A stretch of DNA of 64,000 nucleotides from Curtobacterium caseinilyticum (GTDB lineage: Bacteria; Actinomycetota; Actinomycetes; Actinomycetales; Microbacteriaceae): positions 1 through 64,000 of the forward strand of contig NZ_JAUCMN010000005.1 of NCBI RefSeq assembly GCF_030363035.1, read 5' to 3'. The notes below the pieces were generated by a model. The model saw nothing but the letters and a program-made list of their open reading frames with translations, was not told where the DNA came from and ran no database searches. The stretch's first letter is position 1; every line of letters begins with the position of its first letter. A program made the translations under genes and the position numbers. Positions 39,471 to 48,850 of the stretch are shown here, piece after piece.

Positions 39471-39929
39471 ATGTCCCGGTGGCTGATCGCGACGATGACG
39501 TCCGTCCTCTTCATCGCGCTCGTCGTCGCCGTGACGGGCTTCGAGTCCCTGCTCGCCGACGTCGAGGCGATCCCGCAGCCCGACGCCAGCCAGTACCTCG
39601 GACCCGCGATGGTCGTCGCCGCCGCGGTGGTCGTGTTCCTCGCGACCGCGGCCGGCGTCCGCGAGGGCAACCCGGGCGTCACCGGCCTCGTCGCCGCGGC
39701 GGCCGCCTACCTCGTGATGCTCGCCGTCGGATCGGTCGGCTACGCCCTGACCCGCGGGGACGGCACGGAGCTCCTCGTGTTCCCGGCCGGCTCGGCCCTG
39801 AGCCCGTTCGTGGTCGGCTCCGTCGTCGTGGCGCTCCTCTGCGTCGTCGGAGGGGTCACCGTCGCGCGTCACCAGGCTCGCCAGCAGGCCGGCCAGGGTG
39901 CCGCGACGGAGGAGCGCGACCACGTCTGA
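39471..39929 (+). CDS. four-helix membrane protein, unknown
   Basis: This 152-residue protein has four membrane helices (residues about 4-24, 42-64, 74-94, 107-127) and a short polar C-terminus. It may belong to a Microbacteriaceae-specific uncharacterised family, but I cannot name it with confidence. TACGAT lies 6 nt before the ATG (39459-39464), so the mRNA is probably leaderless. Confidence 0.6.
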   Translation: MSRWLIATMTSVLFIALVVAVTGFESLLADVEAIPQPDASQYLGPAMVVAAAVVVFLATAAGVREGNPGVTGLVAAAAAYLVMLAVGSVGYALTRGDGTELLVFPAGSALSPFVVGSVVVALLCVVGGVTVARHQARQQAGQGAATEERDHV

Positions 39930-39996
39930 GGGCCGTCCCCACGACGCCGCCCGGCGGTAGGATCCCGGAGCAGGCACGAGGCACGACGGGGGACGC

Positions 39997-41130
39997 ATGA
40001 CCGACCAGCAGCCGGACGGGTGGGCAGCCGTCCCGCACGTCGACACGCTCCGCGGGACGCAGGAGGCCCCGGTCCCCGCGGGTGTACCGACCCCCGCACG
40101 GCGTCGACGCCCCGTGCGGCGTGGCGCACTCGTCGGCATCGTCGCGGGCGGCGTCGCGGTGGTCGTGCTCGCGGTGACCGGCGTGGTCGGGTACGTGTCG
40201 CAGTCCGCGTCGCACGCGGCGGACCGCCCGGTCCGTGCCTTCCTCGACGACCTGACGGCCGGTCGCGTCGACGACGCGCTGGACGCGGCGGGCATCGACC
40301 ACGACGACCAGGACGTCCTGCTCACCGACGCCGCGTACGCGAAGGCCTCCGGCCGTGTGACCGGCTACCGCATCGCCGCGACGCGGACCGACGGCGACAC
40401 CGCGACGGTGCGCGCGTACCTCCGCCAGGGTGGCCGCGACGTGGCGGCCACGTTCACGCTCGACCGGGAGGGCACCGACTGGGGGGTCTTCCCGGTGTGG
40501 GCGCTCGAGGCGCCGGAGCTCGGCGAGGTGGAGCTGTCGGTCCGTGGTCCGGCGGGGACGCCGGTCGAGGTGGCGGGACAGCGGATCGCGACGTCGGAGG
40601 ACGGGACCGCGCGGCTCTCCGCCCTCCCCGGCACCTACGCGGTGGCCGTGGACGGCGGCAAGTGGTTCACCGCCGAGGGTGCGTCGGCGCAGGTGTCCGG
40701 CTTCGGTGTGACCGGCTCGGCGCCGGTGGCGATGACGACGACGCTGACGTCGGCGGGCGAGCAGGCGGCACAGCAGGCCGTGGACCGCTGGGTGGACGGG
40801 TGCATCGCGTCGACCGACGCGGCACCGGCCGGGTGCAGCTTCTACGCCTACGGCGAGGACCCCGAGTACGCCTACTCCAACCAGAAGTGGACGCTCGAGC
40901 AGCGGCCGCGGGTCACGGTCGGTGGCTGGCTCTCCCGTGGCTGGGCCGTCTCGACGACGACCTTCGGTCGCGCCACGTTCACGGCGGACATCTCCGGACC
41001 AGGAGGGGTGGGCACCGCCTCGGCCGGTCCGATGAACGTGAACGCGAGCGGGTACGTGTCCGGCTTCACGGACGAGGGTGCGACGTTCGAGTCCGCCATC
41101 GGCAACGGCGCCTCCGACACGGGGTCCTGA
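39997..41130 (+). CDS. single-helix membrane-anchored protein, unknown
   Basis: This 377-residue protein has a Pro/Arg-rich cytoplasmic tail, one helix near residues 44-70 (ALVGIVAGGVAVVVLAVTGVVGYV), and a large extracellular part. The first extracellular segment (VRAFLDDLTAGRVDDALDAAG) resembles DUF4878-type folds. Two tandem beta domains follow, with an isolated Cys pair near residues 270 and 280. No enzymatic motif is seen. GGGGGAC lies before the ATG. Confidence 0.6.
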   Translation: MTDQQPDGWAAVPHVDTLRGTQEAPVPAGVPTPARRRRPVRRGALVGIVAGGVAVVVLAVTGVVGYVSQSASHAADRPVRAFLDDLTAGRVDDALDAAGIDHDDQDVLLTDAAYAKASGRVTGYRIAATRTDGDTATVRAYLRQGGRDVAATFTLDREGTDWGVFPVWALEAPELGEVELSVRGPAGTPVEVAGQRIATSEDGTARLSALPGTYAVAVDGGKWFTAEGASAQVSGFGVTGSAPVAMTTTLTSAGEQAAQQAVDRWVDGCIASTDAAPAGCSFYAYGEDPEYAYSNQKWTLEQRPRVTVGGWLSRGWAVSTTTFGRATFTADISGPGGVGTASAGPMNVNASGYVSGFTDEGATFESAIGNGASDTGS

Positions 41131-41136
41131 CCGGCC

Positions 41137-41164
41137 GGGAGGCGCGGCGCACCGCCGTCCTCCC
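41137..41164 (+). terminator. GGGAGG hairpin after the membrane-anchored gene
   Basis: GGGAGG and CCTCCC arms with an inner CGGCG/CGCCG pair start 6 bp after the stop. It is an imperfect member of the GGGAGGC hairpin family. Confidence 0.6.
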
Positions 41165-41226
41165 ACCGCACCCGGCTGCGTGGTCGGTCAGGCCCCTCGC
41201 GCCCGCCTCGGCAGGAGCGGTCCGGG

Positions 41227-41315
41227 CCCGCGGGCCCCGCCCGCGGGCCCCGCCCGCTGGCACGGTCCGCGGGCGACGCGCCCGGATTGATTTCGTCGTG
41301 TGACGCGGGTAGCCT
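41227..41315 (+). promoter_or_regulatory. str operon promoter and flanking 13-bp repeat
   Basis: TTGATT (41287-41292) and TAGCCT (41310-41315) are 17 bp apart and 166 bp before rpsL. A tandem 13-bp GC repeat lies at 41227-41252 upstream. The rest of the interval 41131-41481 shows only the CAGGAG site before rpsL. Confidence 0.55.
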
Positions 41316-41481
41316 CTACCGGGTGTGCGCCCTCGGGCGCGCCCGAAATCCCGGGTCGCGACATCCGCGCCGGGACCATCCATCCCTCGACCTCCCTCCG
41401 CCGTCAGGCGGTGATCAGCGTGGGATGAGGAAGCCGACGGAACGCGTCGGCCAGAGCACGAGCGAAGAACCAGGAGAACAG

Positions 41482-41850
41482 TTGCCTACCATCCAGCAGC
41501 TCGTTCGCAAGGGTCGTACGCCCAAGGTCGTCAAGACCAAGGCGCCGGCACTGAAGGCGAACCCCCAGCAGCGTGGTGTCTGCACCCGCGTCTACACCAC
41601 CACCCCCAAGAAGCCGAACTCGGCCCTGCGCAAGGTCGCTCGTGTCAAGCTCTCGAACGGCACCGAGGTCACGGCCTACATCCCCGGTGAGGGCCACAAC
41701 CTGCAGGAGCACTCGATGGTGCTCGTCCGCGGCGGTCGTGTGAAGGACCTCCCCGGCGTGCGGTACAAGATCATCCGTGGTGCCCTGGACACCCAGGCCG
41801 TCAAGAACCGTAAGCAGGCCCGCAGCCGCTACGGCGCGAAGAAGGGTTGA
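41482..41850 (+). CDS. rpsL: 30S ribosomal protein S12
   Basis: This 122-residue protein of the decoding centre has the [15 protein letters not shown] and [11 protein letters not shown] loops intact, so streptomycin resistance substitutions are absent. The start is TTG at 41482 with AGGAG 5 nt before it; an in-frame extension upstream is not supported. It is first in the str operon, 5 bp before rpsG. Confidence 0.97.
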   Translation: MPTIQQLVRKGRTPKVVKTKAPALKANPQQRGVCTRVYTTTPKKPNSALRKVARVKLSNGTEVTAYIPGEGHNLQEHSMVLVRGGRVKDLPGVRYKIIRGALDTQAVKNRKQARSRYGAKKG

Positions 41851-41855
41851 GTTAG

Positions 41856-42326
41856 ATGCCTCGCAAGGGTCCCGCCCCGAAGCGTCCCGTCGTCGCCGAC
41901 CCGGTGTACGGCGCGCCGATCGTCTCGCAGCTCGTCAACAAGATCCTCCTGGACGGCAAGAAGGGCCTCGCCGAGCGCATCGTCTACGATGCACTCGAGG
42001 GTGTCACCGCCAAGAACCAGCAGGATGCCGTCGCGACGCTGAAGAAGGCGCTCGACAACGTCCGTCCGACCCTCGAGGTCCGCAGCCGCCGCGTCGGTGG
42101 CTCGACCTACCAGGTCCCGGTCGAGGTCAAGCCGCACCGCGCGAACACCCTCGCGCTCCGCTGGCTGACCTCCTACGCCAAGGCCCGCCGCGAGAAGACG
42201 ATGACCGAGCGTCTCATGAACGAGATCCTCGACGCGTCGAACGGTCTCGGTGCCGCGGTCAAGCGCCGCGAGGACACGCACAAGATGGCCGAGTCGAACA
42301 AGGCCTTCGCGCACTACCGCTGGTAA
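41856..42326 (+). CDS. rpsG: 30S ribosomal protein S7
   Basis: This 156-residue S7 organises the 3' domain of 16S rRNA. It contains the family motifs [21 protein letters not shown] and [16 protein letters not shown], and ends FAHYRW as usual. It starts 5 bp after rpsL. A hairpin separates it from fusA. Confidence 0.97.
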   Translation: MPRKGPAPKRPVVADPVYGAPIVSQLVNKILLDGKKGLAERIVYDALEGVTAKNQQDAVATLKKALDNVRPTLEVRSRRVGGSTYQVPVEVKPHRANTLALRWLTSYAKARREKTMTERLMNEILDASNGLGAAVKRREDTHKMAESNKAFAHYRW

Positions 42327-42355
42327 GTCCGGCGCTGGTCGTCCCGGCACCGGTC

Positions 42356-42386
42356 GGGCGTCGGCGGTCAAGAACCGTCGGCGCCC
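42356..42386 (+). terminator. rpsG-fusA intergenic hairpin
   Basis: A 13-bp GC-rich stem with two G-T wobbles and a 5-nt loop lies between rpsG and fusA. It could act as a partial terminator or processing site. Confidence 0.5.
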
Positions 42387-42428
42387 GCCCGGCCGCCAAC
42401 CTCTCCTACAACTCTTCCGGAGGAACCT

Positions 42429-44543
42429 GTGGCACAGGACGTGCTCACCGACCTGAACAAGGTCCGCAACATCGGCATCATGGCGCACATCGATGCCGGC
42501 AAGACCACGACCACCGAGCGCATCCTGTTCTACACGGGCATCACGCACAAGATCGGTGAGGTCCACGACGGCGCCGCGACGATGGACTGGATGGCGCAGG
42601 AGCAGGAGCGCGGCATCACGATCACGTCGGCCGCGACGACCTGCTTCTGGGACAACAACCAGATCAACATCATCGACACCCCCGGTCACGTGGACTTCAC
42701 GGTCGAGGTGGAGCGTTCGCTCCGCGTCCTCGACGGTGCGGTCGCCGTCTTCGACGGCAAGGAGGGCGTCGAGCCCCAGTCCGAGACCGTGTGGCGTCAG
42801 GCGGACAAGTACGACGTCCCCCGCATCTGCTTCGTCAACAAGATGGACAAGCTCGGCGCGGACTTCTACTTCACCGTCGACACGATCATCAACCGCCTCG
42901 GTGCGGAGCCGCTCGTGCTCCAGCTGCCGATCGGTGCCGAGAACGACTTCGTCGGCGTCATCGACCTCATCGAGATGCACGCCAAGGTGTGGCCCGGCGA
43001 CGCCAAGGGCGACGTGACCATGGGCGCCCAGTACGAGGTCCAGGAGATCCCCGCGGACCTCCAGGAGCGTGCCGAGGAGTACCGCGCGAAGCTGATCGAG
43101 CGCGTCGCGGAGACCGACGACGCCCTGCTCGAGAAGTTCTTCGGCGGCGAGGAGCTCACCAAGGACGAGATCAAGGGCGCGATCCGCAAGCTCACGATCG
43201 CTTCCGAGGTCTACCCGGTCCTCTGCGGCTCGGCCTTCAAGAACCGCGGCGTCCAGCCGATGCTCGACGCGGTCATCGACTACCTCCCGTCCCCGCTCGA
43301 CGTGCCGCCGATGATCGGCCACGACGTCAAGGACGAGGAGAAGGAGATCATCCGCAAGCCCGACGCCACCGAGCCGTTCTCGGCCCTGGCGTTCAAGGTC
43401 GCGGTGCACCCCTTCTTCGGTCGTCTGACCTACGTCCGCGTGTACTCCGGCTCGATCGAGTCCGGTGCCCAGGTCATCAACTCGACCAAGGGCAAGAAGG
43501 AGCGCATCGGCAAGATCTTCCAGATGCACTCCAACAAGGAGAACCCGGTCGACAACGTCACCGCCGGTCACATCTACGCGGTCATCGGCCTCAAGGACAC
43601 CACCACCGGTGACACCCTGTGCGACCCGACCGACCAGGTCGTCCTCGAGTCGATGACGTTCCCGGAGCCGGTCATCGAGGTCGCCATCGAGCCGAACACG
43701 AAGGCCGACCAGGAGAAGCTCTCCACGGCCATCCAGAAGCTCGCCGAAGAGGACCCGACGTTCCGCGTCGAGCTCAACGCCGAGACCGGTCAGACGACGA
43801 TCAAGGGCATGGGCGAGCTCCACCTCGACATCCTCGTCGACCGCATGAAGCGCGAGTTCAAGGTCGAGGCGTCCGTCGGCAAGCCGCAGGTGGCCTACCG
43901 CGAGACCCTGACCAAGGTCGTCGAGCGCTACGACTACACGCACAAGAAGCAGACCGGTGGTTCCGGCCAGTTCGCGAAGGTGCAGATCGCCCTCGAGCCG
44001 ATGGAAGTCACGGCCGAGAAGGTCTACGAGTTCGAGAACGCCGTCACCGGTGGTCGCGTCCCGCGTGAGTACATCCCCTCGGTCGACGCCGGTATCCAGG
44101 ACGCCATGCAGGTCGGCATCCTGGCGGGCTACCCGACCGTCGGCGTGAAGGCCATCCTCAAGGACGGTGCGGCGCACGACGTCGACTCGTCCGAGATGGC
44201 GTTCAAGATCGCCGGTTCGATCGCCTACAAGGAGGCCGCCCGCAAGGCCGGCCCCGCCATCCTCGAGCCGATCATGGCCGTCGAGGTGCGTACTCCGGAG
44301 GAGTACATGGGCGACGTCATCGGTGACCTCAACTCCCGTCGTGGCCAGATCGCCTCGATGGAGGACGCCTCGGGCGTCAAGGTGGTCCGCGCGAGCGTTC
44401 CGCTGTCCGAGATGTTCGGCTACGTCGGGGACCTCCGGTCCAAGACCTCTGGTCGTGCGGTCTACTCGATGACCTTCGAGACCTACAGCCAGGTCCCGGC
44501 CAAGGTCGCCGAGGAGATCATCGCGAAGAACAGCGGAGAGTAG
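42429..44543 (+). CDS. fusA: elongation factor G
   Basis: This 704-residue GTPase translocates the ribosome. The G motifs are seen: AHIDAGKTT (G1, from residue 19), GITI (switch), DTPGHVDFT (G3) and NKMDK (G4). Domain IV with RREYIPSV-like loop ([15 protein letters not shown]) is present. The GTG start has CCGGAGG 6 nt before it. tuf follows after 135 bp. Confidence 0.98.
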   Translation: MAQDVLTDLNKVRNIGIMAHIDAGKTTTTERILFYTGITHKIGEVHDGAATMDWMAQEQERGITITSAATTCFWDNNQINIIDTPGHVDFTVEVERSLRVLDGAVAVFDGKEGVEPQSETVWRQADKYDVPRICFVNKMDKLGADFYFTVDTIINRLGAEPLVLQLPIGAENDFVGVIDLIEMHAKVWPGDAKGDVTMGAQYEVQEIPADLQERAEEYRAKLIERVAETDDALLEKFFGGEELTKDEIKGAIRKLTIASEVYPVLCGSAFKNRGVQPMLDAVIDYLPSPLDVPPMIGHDVKDEEKEIIRKPDATEPFSALAFKVAVHPFFGRLTYVRVYSGSIESGAQVINSTKGKKERIGKIFQMHSNKENPVDNVTAGHIYAVIGLKDTTTGDTLCDPTDQVVLESMTFPEPVIEVAIEPNTKADQEKLSTAIQKLAEEDPTFRVELNAETGQTTIKGMGELHLDILVDRMKREFKVEASVGKPQVAYRETLTKVVERYDYTHKKQTGGSGQFAKVQIALEPMEVTAEKVYEFENAVTGGRVPREYIPSVDAGIQDAMQVGILAGYPTVGVKAILKDGAAHDVDSSEMAFKIAGSIAYKEAARKAGPAILEPIMAVEVRTPEEYMGDVIGDLNSRRGQIASMEDASGVKVVRASVPLSEMFGYVGDLRSKTSGRAVYSMTFETYSQVPAKVAEEIIAKNSGE

Positions 44544-44678
44544 CGCTCCGGCGTTCTCTCCACAGGCGGGGGTGCCCGGCGACGGGCCCCTCGCCACCAA
44601 GTACAGTTAGACACACACCCTGCACGCCAACGGTCGAGTACCGGGGGCATGCTCTCCGAGTCCTGAGGAGGACCCACA

Positions 44679-45866
44679 GTGGCCAAGGCCAAGTTCGAGC
44701 GGACCAAGCCGCACGTCAACATCGGAACCATCGGTCACGTCGACCACGGCAAGACCACGCTCACGGCGGCGATCACCAAGGTTCTGCACGACCAGTACCC
44801 GGACCTCAACGAGGCCCGCGACTTCGCTCAGATCGACAGCGCTCCCGAGGAGCGCGACCGCGGCATCACGATCAACATCTCCCACGTCGAGTACCAGACC
44901 GACAAGCGCCACTACGCGCACGTCGACGCTCCTGGTCACGCCGACTACGTGAAGAACATGATCACCGGTGCGGCGCAGATGGACGGCGCGATCCTCGTGG
45001 TCGCCGCCACCGACGGCCCGATGCCCCAGACGCGTGAGCACGTCCTGCTCGCCCGCCAGGTCGGCGTCCCCTACATCGTCGTCGCGCTGAACAAGTCCGA
45101 CATGGTGGACGACGAGGAGATCCTGGAGCTCGTCGAGCTCGAGGTCCGTGAGCTCCTCGGCTCGCAGGAGTTCGACGAGGACGCCCCCGTCGTGCAGGTC
45201 TCGGCGCTCAAGGCGCTCGAGGGCGACGAGAAGTGGGTCAAGTCCGTCCAGGACCTGATGTCCGCCGTCGACGAGAACGTCCCGGACCCGGTGCGCGCCA
45301 CCGACCAGCCGTTCCTCATGCCGATCGAGGACGTCTTCACGATCACCGGTCGTGGCACCGTCGTCACCGGTCGTGTCGAGCGTGGCACGCTCGACCTGAA
45401 CTCCGAGGTCGAGATCGTCGGCATCCGCCCGACGCAGAAGACCACGGTCACCGGCATCGAGATGTTCCGCAAGCTGCTGGACAAGGCCGAGGCGGGCGAC
45501 AACACCGGTCTGCTCATCCGTGGCCTCAAGCGCGAGGACGTGGAGCGCGGCCAGGTCGTCGTCAAGCCGGGTTCGGTCACGCCGCACACCGAGTTCAAGG
45601 CGAACGCGTACATCCTGACCAAGGAAGAGGGCGGGCGTCACAACCCGTTCTACGCGAACTACCGTCCGCAGTTCTACTTCCGCACCACGGACGTCACCGG
45701 CGTCATCACGCTGCCCGAGGGCACCGAGATGGTCATGCCGGGCGACACCGTCGCCATGTCGGTCGAGCTGATCCAGCCGATCGCCATGGAGGCCGGCCTC
45801 CGCTTCGCCATCCGTGAGGGTGGTCGCACGGTCGGCGCCGGTACGGTCGAGGAGATCGTCAAGTAA
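44679..45866 (+). CDS. tuf: elongation factor Tu
   Basis: This 395-residue GTPase delivers aminoacyl-tRNA. The motifs GHVDHGKTT (from residue 19), [11 protein letters not shown] and NKSD are intact, and the C-terminal [18 protein letters not shown] block is complete. The GTG start has GAGGAGG upstream. The 135-bp gap from fusA may carry its own promoter (TACAGT at 44602-44607, no clear -35). Confidence 0.98.
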   Translation: MAKAKFERTKPHVNIGTIGHVDHGKTTLTAAITKVLHDQYPDLNEARDFAQIDSAPEERDRGITINISHVEYQTDKRHYAHVDAPGHADYVKNMITGAAQMDGAILVVAATDGPMPQTREHVLLARQVGVPYIVVALNKSDMVDDEEILELVELEVRELLGSQEFDEDAPVVQVSALKALEGDEKWVKSVQDLMSAVDENVPDPVRATDQPFLMPIEDVFTITGRGTVVTGRVERGTLDLNSEVEIVGIRPTQKTTVTGIEMFRKLLDKAEAGDNTGLLIRGLKREDVERGQVVVKPGSVTPHTEFKANAYILTKEEGGRHNPFYANYRPQFYFRTTDVTGVITLPEGTEMVMPGDTVAMSVELIQPIAMEAGLRFAIREGGRTVGAGTVEEIVK

Positions 45867-45895
45867 CTCCCGGTTCTCCGGAAGACACTGCGTGA

Positions 45896-45925
45896 GCGGG
45901 GTCGGGCCCTCGGGCCCGGCCCCGC
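45896..45925 (+). terminator. tuf terminator
   Basis: A 14-bp stem with one G-T wobble and a 2-nt loop starts 30 bp after the tuf stop and is followed by TTCGTCGTT. Confidence 0.8.
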
Positions 45926-46019
45926 TTCGTCGTTCCAGGAGGGCGTCCCGAGCTCGCCGTGGCCGTCGCGTGCCACGAGCCGGGGTCCGTCACAGGTGGG
46001 GACGGGCACCATCGTCCTG

Positions 46020-46997
46020 GTGACCCGTCTCCGACGTTCCGCGACCAACGGTCGCGGCTACCACCGTGTCCGTAGTGGCAAGGGGTTCTCGTTCCGCGAC
46101 CCGGACGGCAACACCGTGACGGACGCGGCCGTCCGGAAGCGCCTCGAGGACCTCGTCATCCCGCCGGCCTGGGACGACGTGTGGATCTCGCCGTACGAGA
46201 ACGGGCACATCCTGGCGACCGGCAAGGACGGTGTCGGTCGCCGGCAGTACATGTACCACCCGGGGTGGCGCGAGCGGATGGACCGGATCAAGTACGACCG
46301 CGCCCTGGCCCTCGCGGAGTCGCTCCCCGCCGCTCGTCGGATGGTCACGCAGGACCTCCGTCGACCGGAGCCCGACCGTCGTCGTGCCCTCGCCGCTGCG
46401 TTCCGGATGCTCGACCAGGGGTCGCTCCGGGTCGGGTCGGAGCGCTACGCCACGGAGCACGGCAGCCGGGGCCTGTCGACCCTGCTGTGCGCCCACGCGC
46501 ACGTGTCCGGCGACGACATCGAACTCGACTTCCCGGGCAAGAGCGGACAGGAGTGGTCGTCCACCATCCACGACCACGACCTCGCACGGGTGATCGCCGG
46601 CATGAAGCGGCGTGGTCCGAACGCCCGGCTGCTGTCCTTCCGCGCGGAGCGCGGCGCCGAGTGGGAGCCGCTGGCCGCCGAGGACATCAACGAGTACGTC
46701 AAGGAGCGCGCGGGGGACGAGTTCACCGCCAAGGACTTCCGGACGCTCCACGGCACCGTGGCCGCTGCGGTGGACCTCGCGAAGACCGGGCCCCAGAGCA
46801 GTCAGGCGAAGCGCAAGAAGGCGGTCTCGCACGCCGTGAAGGCCGCGAGCGAGGAGCTCGGCAACACCCCGACGGTGTGCCGGCAGAGCTACATCGACCC
46901 GCGACTGCTCGACGCGTACGAGCACGGCGAGACGATCGACCCGGACCGGCTGCACGCGGCCGAGTCCGAGGTGCGCGCGCTGCTCTACCGACAGTGA
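46020..46997 (+). CDS. type IB DNA topoisomerase
   Basis: This 325-residue enzyme relaxes supercoils through a 3'-phosphotyrosine intermediate. The active-site Tyr291 lies in VCRQSYIDPRLL; the Arg/Lys partners are probably in VGSERYA, FPGKSGQEW and FRTLHGT. The poxvirus-like N-terminal domain is present (RGYHRVRSGKGFSFRDPDG, IPPAWDDVWISPYENGHILATGKD). Two GTG starts (45996 and 46020) are possible, and 46020 better matches family N-termini. It is transcribed alone between the str and S10 operons. Confidence 0.92.
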   Translation: MTRLRRSATNGRGYHRVRSGKGFSFRDPDGNTVTDAAVRKRLEDLVIPPAWDDVWISPYENGHILATGKDGVGRRQYMYHPGWRERMDRIKYDRALALAESLPAARRMVTQDLRRPEPDRRRALAAAFRMLDQGSLRVGSERYATEHGSRGLSTLLCAHAHVSGDDIELDFPGKSGQEWSSTIHDHDLARVIAGMKRRGPNARLLSFRAERGAEWEPLAAEDINEYVKERAGDEFTAKDFRTLHGTVAAAVDLAKTGPQSSQAKRKKAVSHAVKAASEELGNTPTVCRQSYIDPRLLDAYEHGETIDPDRLHAAESEVRALLYRQ

Positions 46998-47033
46998 CGA
47001 CGAGGTGCGGGAGATGACGTACGGTTGGACACC

Positions 47034-47894
47034 GTGTCCGACCACCCCCACACGGACACGGAAGGACCCCTCCCAGTCGTGACCGACGAGTGCATCCACG
47101 GTTTCCCCACCGAGCTCTGCGACATCTGCTCCCCCCGTCAGGCCGAGGTGCCTGCGGTCCCCTCCACGCCGGCACCGCGCCGGACCCGCATCACCACCGA
47201 CCTCCGCTCCACGCCCGCACCGTCGAGGGGTTCCTCGTCGCTCCGGTCGCCCGCGGCCCCCGAGCTCCCGGAGCCCCGCGTGTTCGCGTCGCTGCGGGCG
47301 CACCACGCGACGCACGTCGACAACCTCGCGGGGATCGTCGCCGAGGGCGCGATCCTGGCGGCGGACGCGGCCACGCCGGCCGTCGACGTCAGCTCGACCC
47401 AGACGCGGACCGCCCGTGCCGAGGCGACCGCGCCCGACGGCGGCCCCGTGTCCGGCCACGTGACGTTCTCGCTCTCGCCGGACGCCGCCCGGTGGGACGA
47501 GCTCCGACGCGGCGCCGACGGCCCGCGGTGGTCCGACGCCGCGCGCCGGACCCGTGCCACCGAGTACGTCGTGCTCGTCGTGCCCGTGACGGCCTTCGGG
47601 GCGTCCGTCATCGTCGCGGACCAGGACGCCGACGCCGAGGACGTGCGGTTCGCCGTCGGTCCGGAGGCTGCGACGAACCTCATCCGCCGCACGGACTTCA
47701 CCGACCCGGAGATGCACGGCCTCGAGCTGCTCGCGGGTCCCCGTGTCCCGCTGTCGTCCGTCGCCGTCATCGGCGTGCCGAACGACCGCGTCCGGCAGCA
47801 GGTGAAGGCACTCCTCGCCGCGCACCGGGTCGCCGGTCCGCGCGTGGCGGTGTTCCCGCCGTGGTTCGTCCCGCCGCTGTCGGAAGCGTTCTGA
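47034..47894 (+). CDS. DarT-like ADP-ribosyltransferase domain protein with N-terminal Cys/His cluster
   Basis: This 286-residue protein ends with a DarT (DUF4433)-like domain: RAHHATHVDNLAGIVAEGAIL, VDVSSTQTRTAR, HVTFSLSP, YVVLVVPV and GLELLAGPRVPLSSV, whose Glu231 aligns with the catalytic Glu. DarT modifies thymidine in DNA and normally has a DarG antitoxin. None is adjacent. The N-terminus has C20-x-H22-x6-C29-x2-C32, a likely zinc site, followed by a Pro/Arg-rich linker. GTG at 47034 was chosen because TACGGT lies upstream in leaderless spacing; TTG at 47025 is an alternative. Confidence 0.7.
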   Translation: MSDHPHTDTEGPLPVVTDECIHGFPTELCDICSPRQAEVPAVPSTPAPRRTRITTDLRSTPAPSRGSSSLRSPAAPELPEPRVFASLRAHHATHVDNLAGIVAEGAILAADAATPAVDVSSTQTRTARAEATAPDGGPVSGHVTFSLSPDAARWDELRRGADGPRWSDAARRTRATEYVVLVVPVTAFGASVIVADQDADAEDVRFAVGPEAATNLIRRTDFTDPEMHGLELLAGPRVPLSSVAVIGVPNDRVRQQVKALLAAHRVAGPRVAVFPPWFVPPLSEAF

Positions 47895-47918
47895 CCCGGG
47901 CCGTACCGCGCCCCAGCA

Positions 47919-47953
47919 TCGTGCCCGCTCGGCCTCGCCGAGCGGGCACGATC
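47919..47953 (+). terminator. terminator of the DarT-like gene
   Basis: A perfect 16-bp stem with a 3-nt loop starts 25 bp after the stop. Confidence 0.85.
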
Positions 47954-48048
47954 CGTCCCGCTCGACGGGACGGGCAGACGGGACGGACCCCCTCGACGGC
48001 CCGTCCTGCGCACTCGGGGCGGCGTCCGCGAGCCGGTCCGGACCGACT

Positions 48049-48091
48049 CCGGGAGGTGCCCTGCGGGGCGGCGGTGCGCCGTGCCTCCCGG
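48049..48091. repeat. GGGAGGC-family hairpin
   Basis: CCGGGAGG and CCTCCCGG arms enclose a GC-rich interior with further pairing. It lies between the DarT-like terminator and the S10 promoter and belongs to the same palindrome family as 12880 and 25079. Confidence 0.55.
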
Positions 48092-48161
48092 CCGGTCGGT
48101 GCCCGCGTCGCCGGCGGATCAGACGCCCCGCGACACGCCACGGAATCGCGACACGCCCGGG

Positions 48162-48190
48162 TTGCAGGGATGTCGTGCCTGTGCGAAGAT
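48162..48190 (+). promoter_or_regulatory. candidate S10 operon promoter
   Basis: TTGCAG (48162-48167) and GAAGAT (48185-48190) are 17 bp apart, about 370 bp before rpsJ. The position implies a long leader RNA that carries hairpins and a small ORF. Confidence 0.5.
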
Positions 48191-48231
48191 TGTCCGGTTC
48201 CGAATTCCGCGGGCGTTCGCGCGCGCAGGAT

Positions 48232-48277
48232 CACTGCTCTGGCAGTGCACAACCCCTCCGTCCAGCGGAGCTGGGTT
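48232..48277 (+). promoter_or_regulatory. S10 leader hairpins
   Basis: Two hairpins follow each other: CACTGC/GCAGTG at 48232-48247, and at 48251-48277 an outer AACCC/GGGTT pair around CTCCG/CGGAG. They lie within the presumed leader RNA of rpsJ and may be regulatory, as in leaders sensed by ribosomal proteins of other bacteria. No such sensing is shown here. Confidence 0.4.
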
Positions 48278-48355
48278 GGGCCGCAGGCAGCAGAACACGA
48301 TCGATTCCCTCGTGAGCGCCCGGCCACTGCTGTGTCCGGATGTGGGGGAGGCGAC

Positions 48356-48475
48356 ATGCCCACGCTGGACGGCCACGGTCGCCCTGCGCGGTTGACAGGA
48401 GAACAGCGGTCATCCCCCGAGGATGCGGCCGGTTGGTTCAGGAAAACAGCCAAGCCCTGCAGGAATGCACGGTGA
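48356..48475 (+). CDS. small leader ORF before rpsJ, unknown
   Basis: This ORF of 39 codons encodes a basic hydrophilic peptide beginning [17 protein letters not shown]. It has a very strong ribosome site, GGGGGAGG, 4 nt before its ATG, better than that of rpsJ itself, and ends 53 bp before the rpsJ start in another frame. It may be a regulatory leader peptide or chance. No homology is recognised. Confidence 0.4.
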   Translation: MPTLDGHGRPARLTGEQRSSPEDAAGWFRKTAKPCRNAR

Positions 48476-48528
48476 CGGCGGCGTCAGGCGGCCCGAGGGT
48501 GCGCGGCGCAGAGAGGACAGAGAGACAC

Positions 48529-48837
48529 ATGGCGGGACAGAAGATCCGCATCCGGCTCAAGTCGTACGACCACGAGGTCATCGACACGTCGGCCCGGAAG
48601 ATCGTCGACACGGTGACCCGTGCCGGTGCGACCGTGGTCGGCCCGGTGCCGCTCCCCACCGAGAAGAACGTGGTCACCGTGATCCGTTCGCCCCACAAGT
48701 ACAAGGACTCGCGCGAGCACTTCGAGAAGCGCACGCACAAGCGGGTCATCGACATCGTCGACCCGACGCCGAAGGCCGTCGACTCGCTCATGCGACTCGA
48801 CCTCCCGGCTGACGTCAACATCGAGATCAAGCTGTAA
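48529..48837 (+). CDS. rpsJ: 30S ribosomal protein S10
   Basis: This 102-residue S10 (also the NusE antitermination factor) has the family blocks [43 protein letters not shown] and THKRVIDI. It opens the S10 operon. Its ribosome site is weak (AGAGAG), which makes control through the leader more plausible. rplC follows after 13 bp. Confidence 0.97.
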   Translation: MAGQKIRIRLKSYDHEVIDTSARKIVDTVTRAGATVVGPVPLPTEKNVVTVIRSPHKYKDSREHFEKRTHKRVIDIVDPTPKAVDSLMRLDLPADVNIEIKL

Positions 48838-48850
48838 GGGGGACCGACCA

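Noticed and set aside
41829..44600. 923-codon open frame opposite rpsG and fusA
   Set aside because: It is an antisense shadow of conserved translation genes with the usual biased composition.
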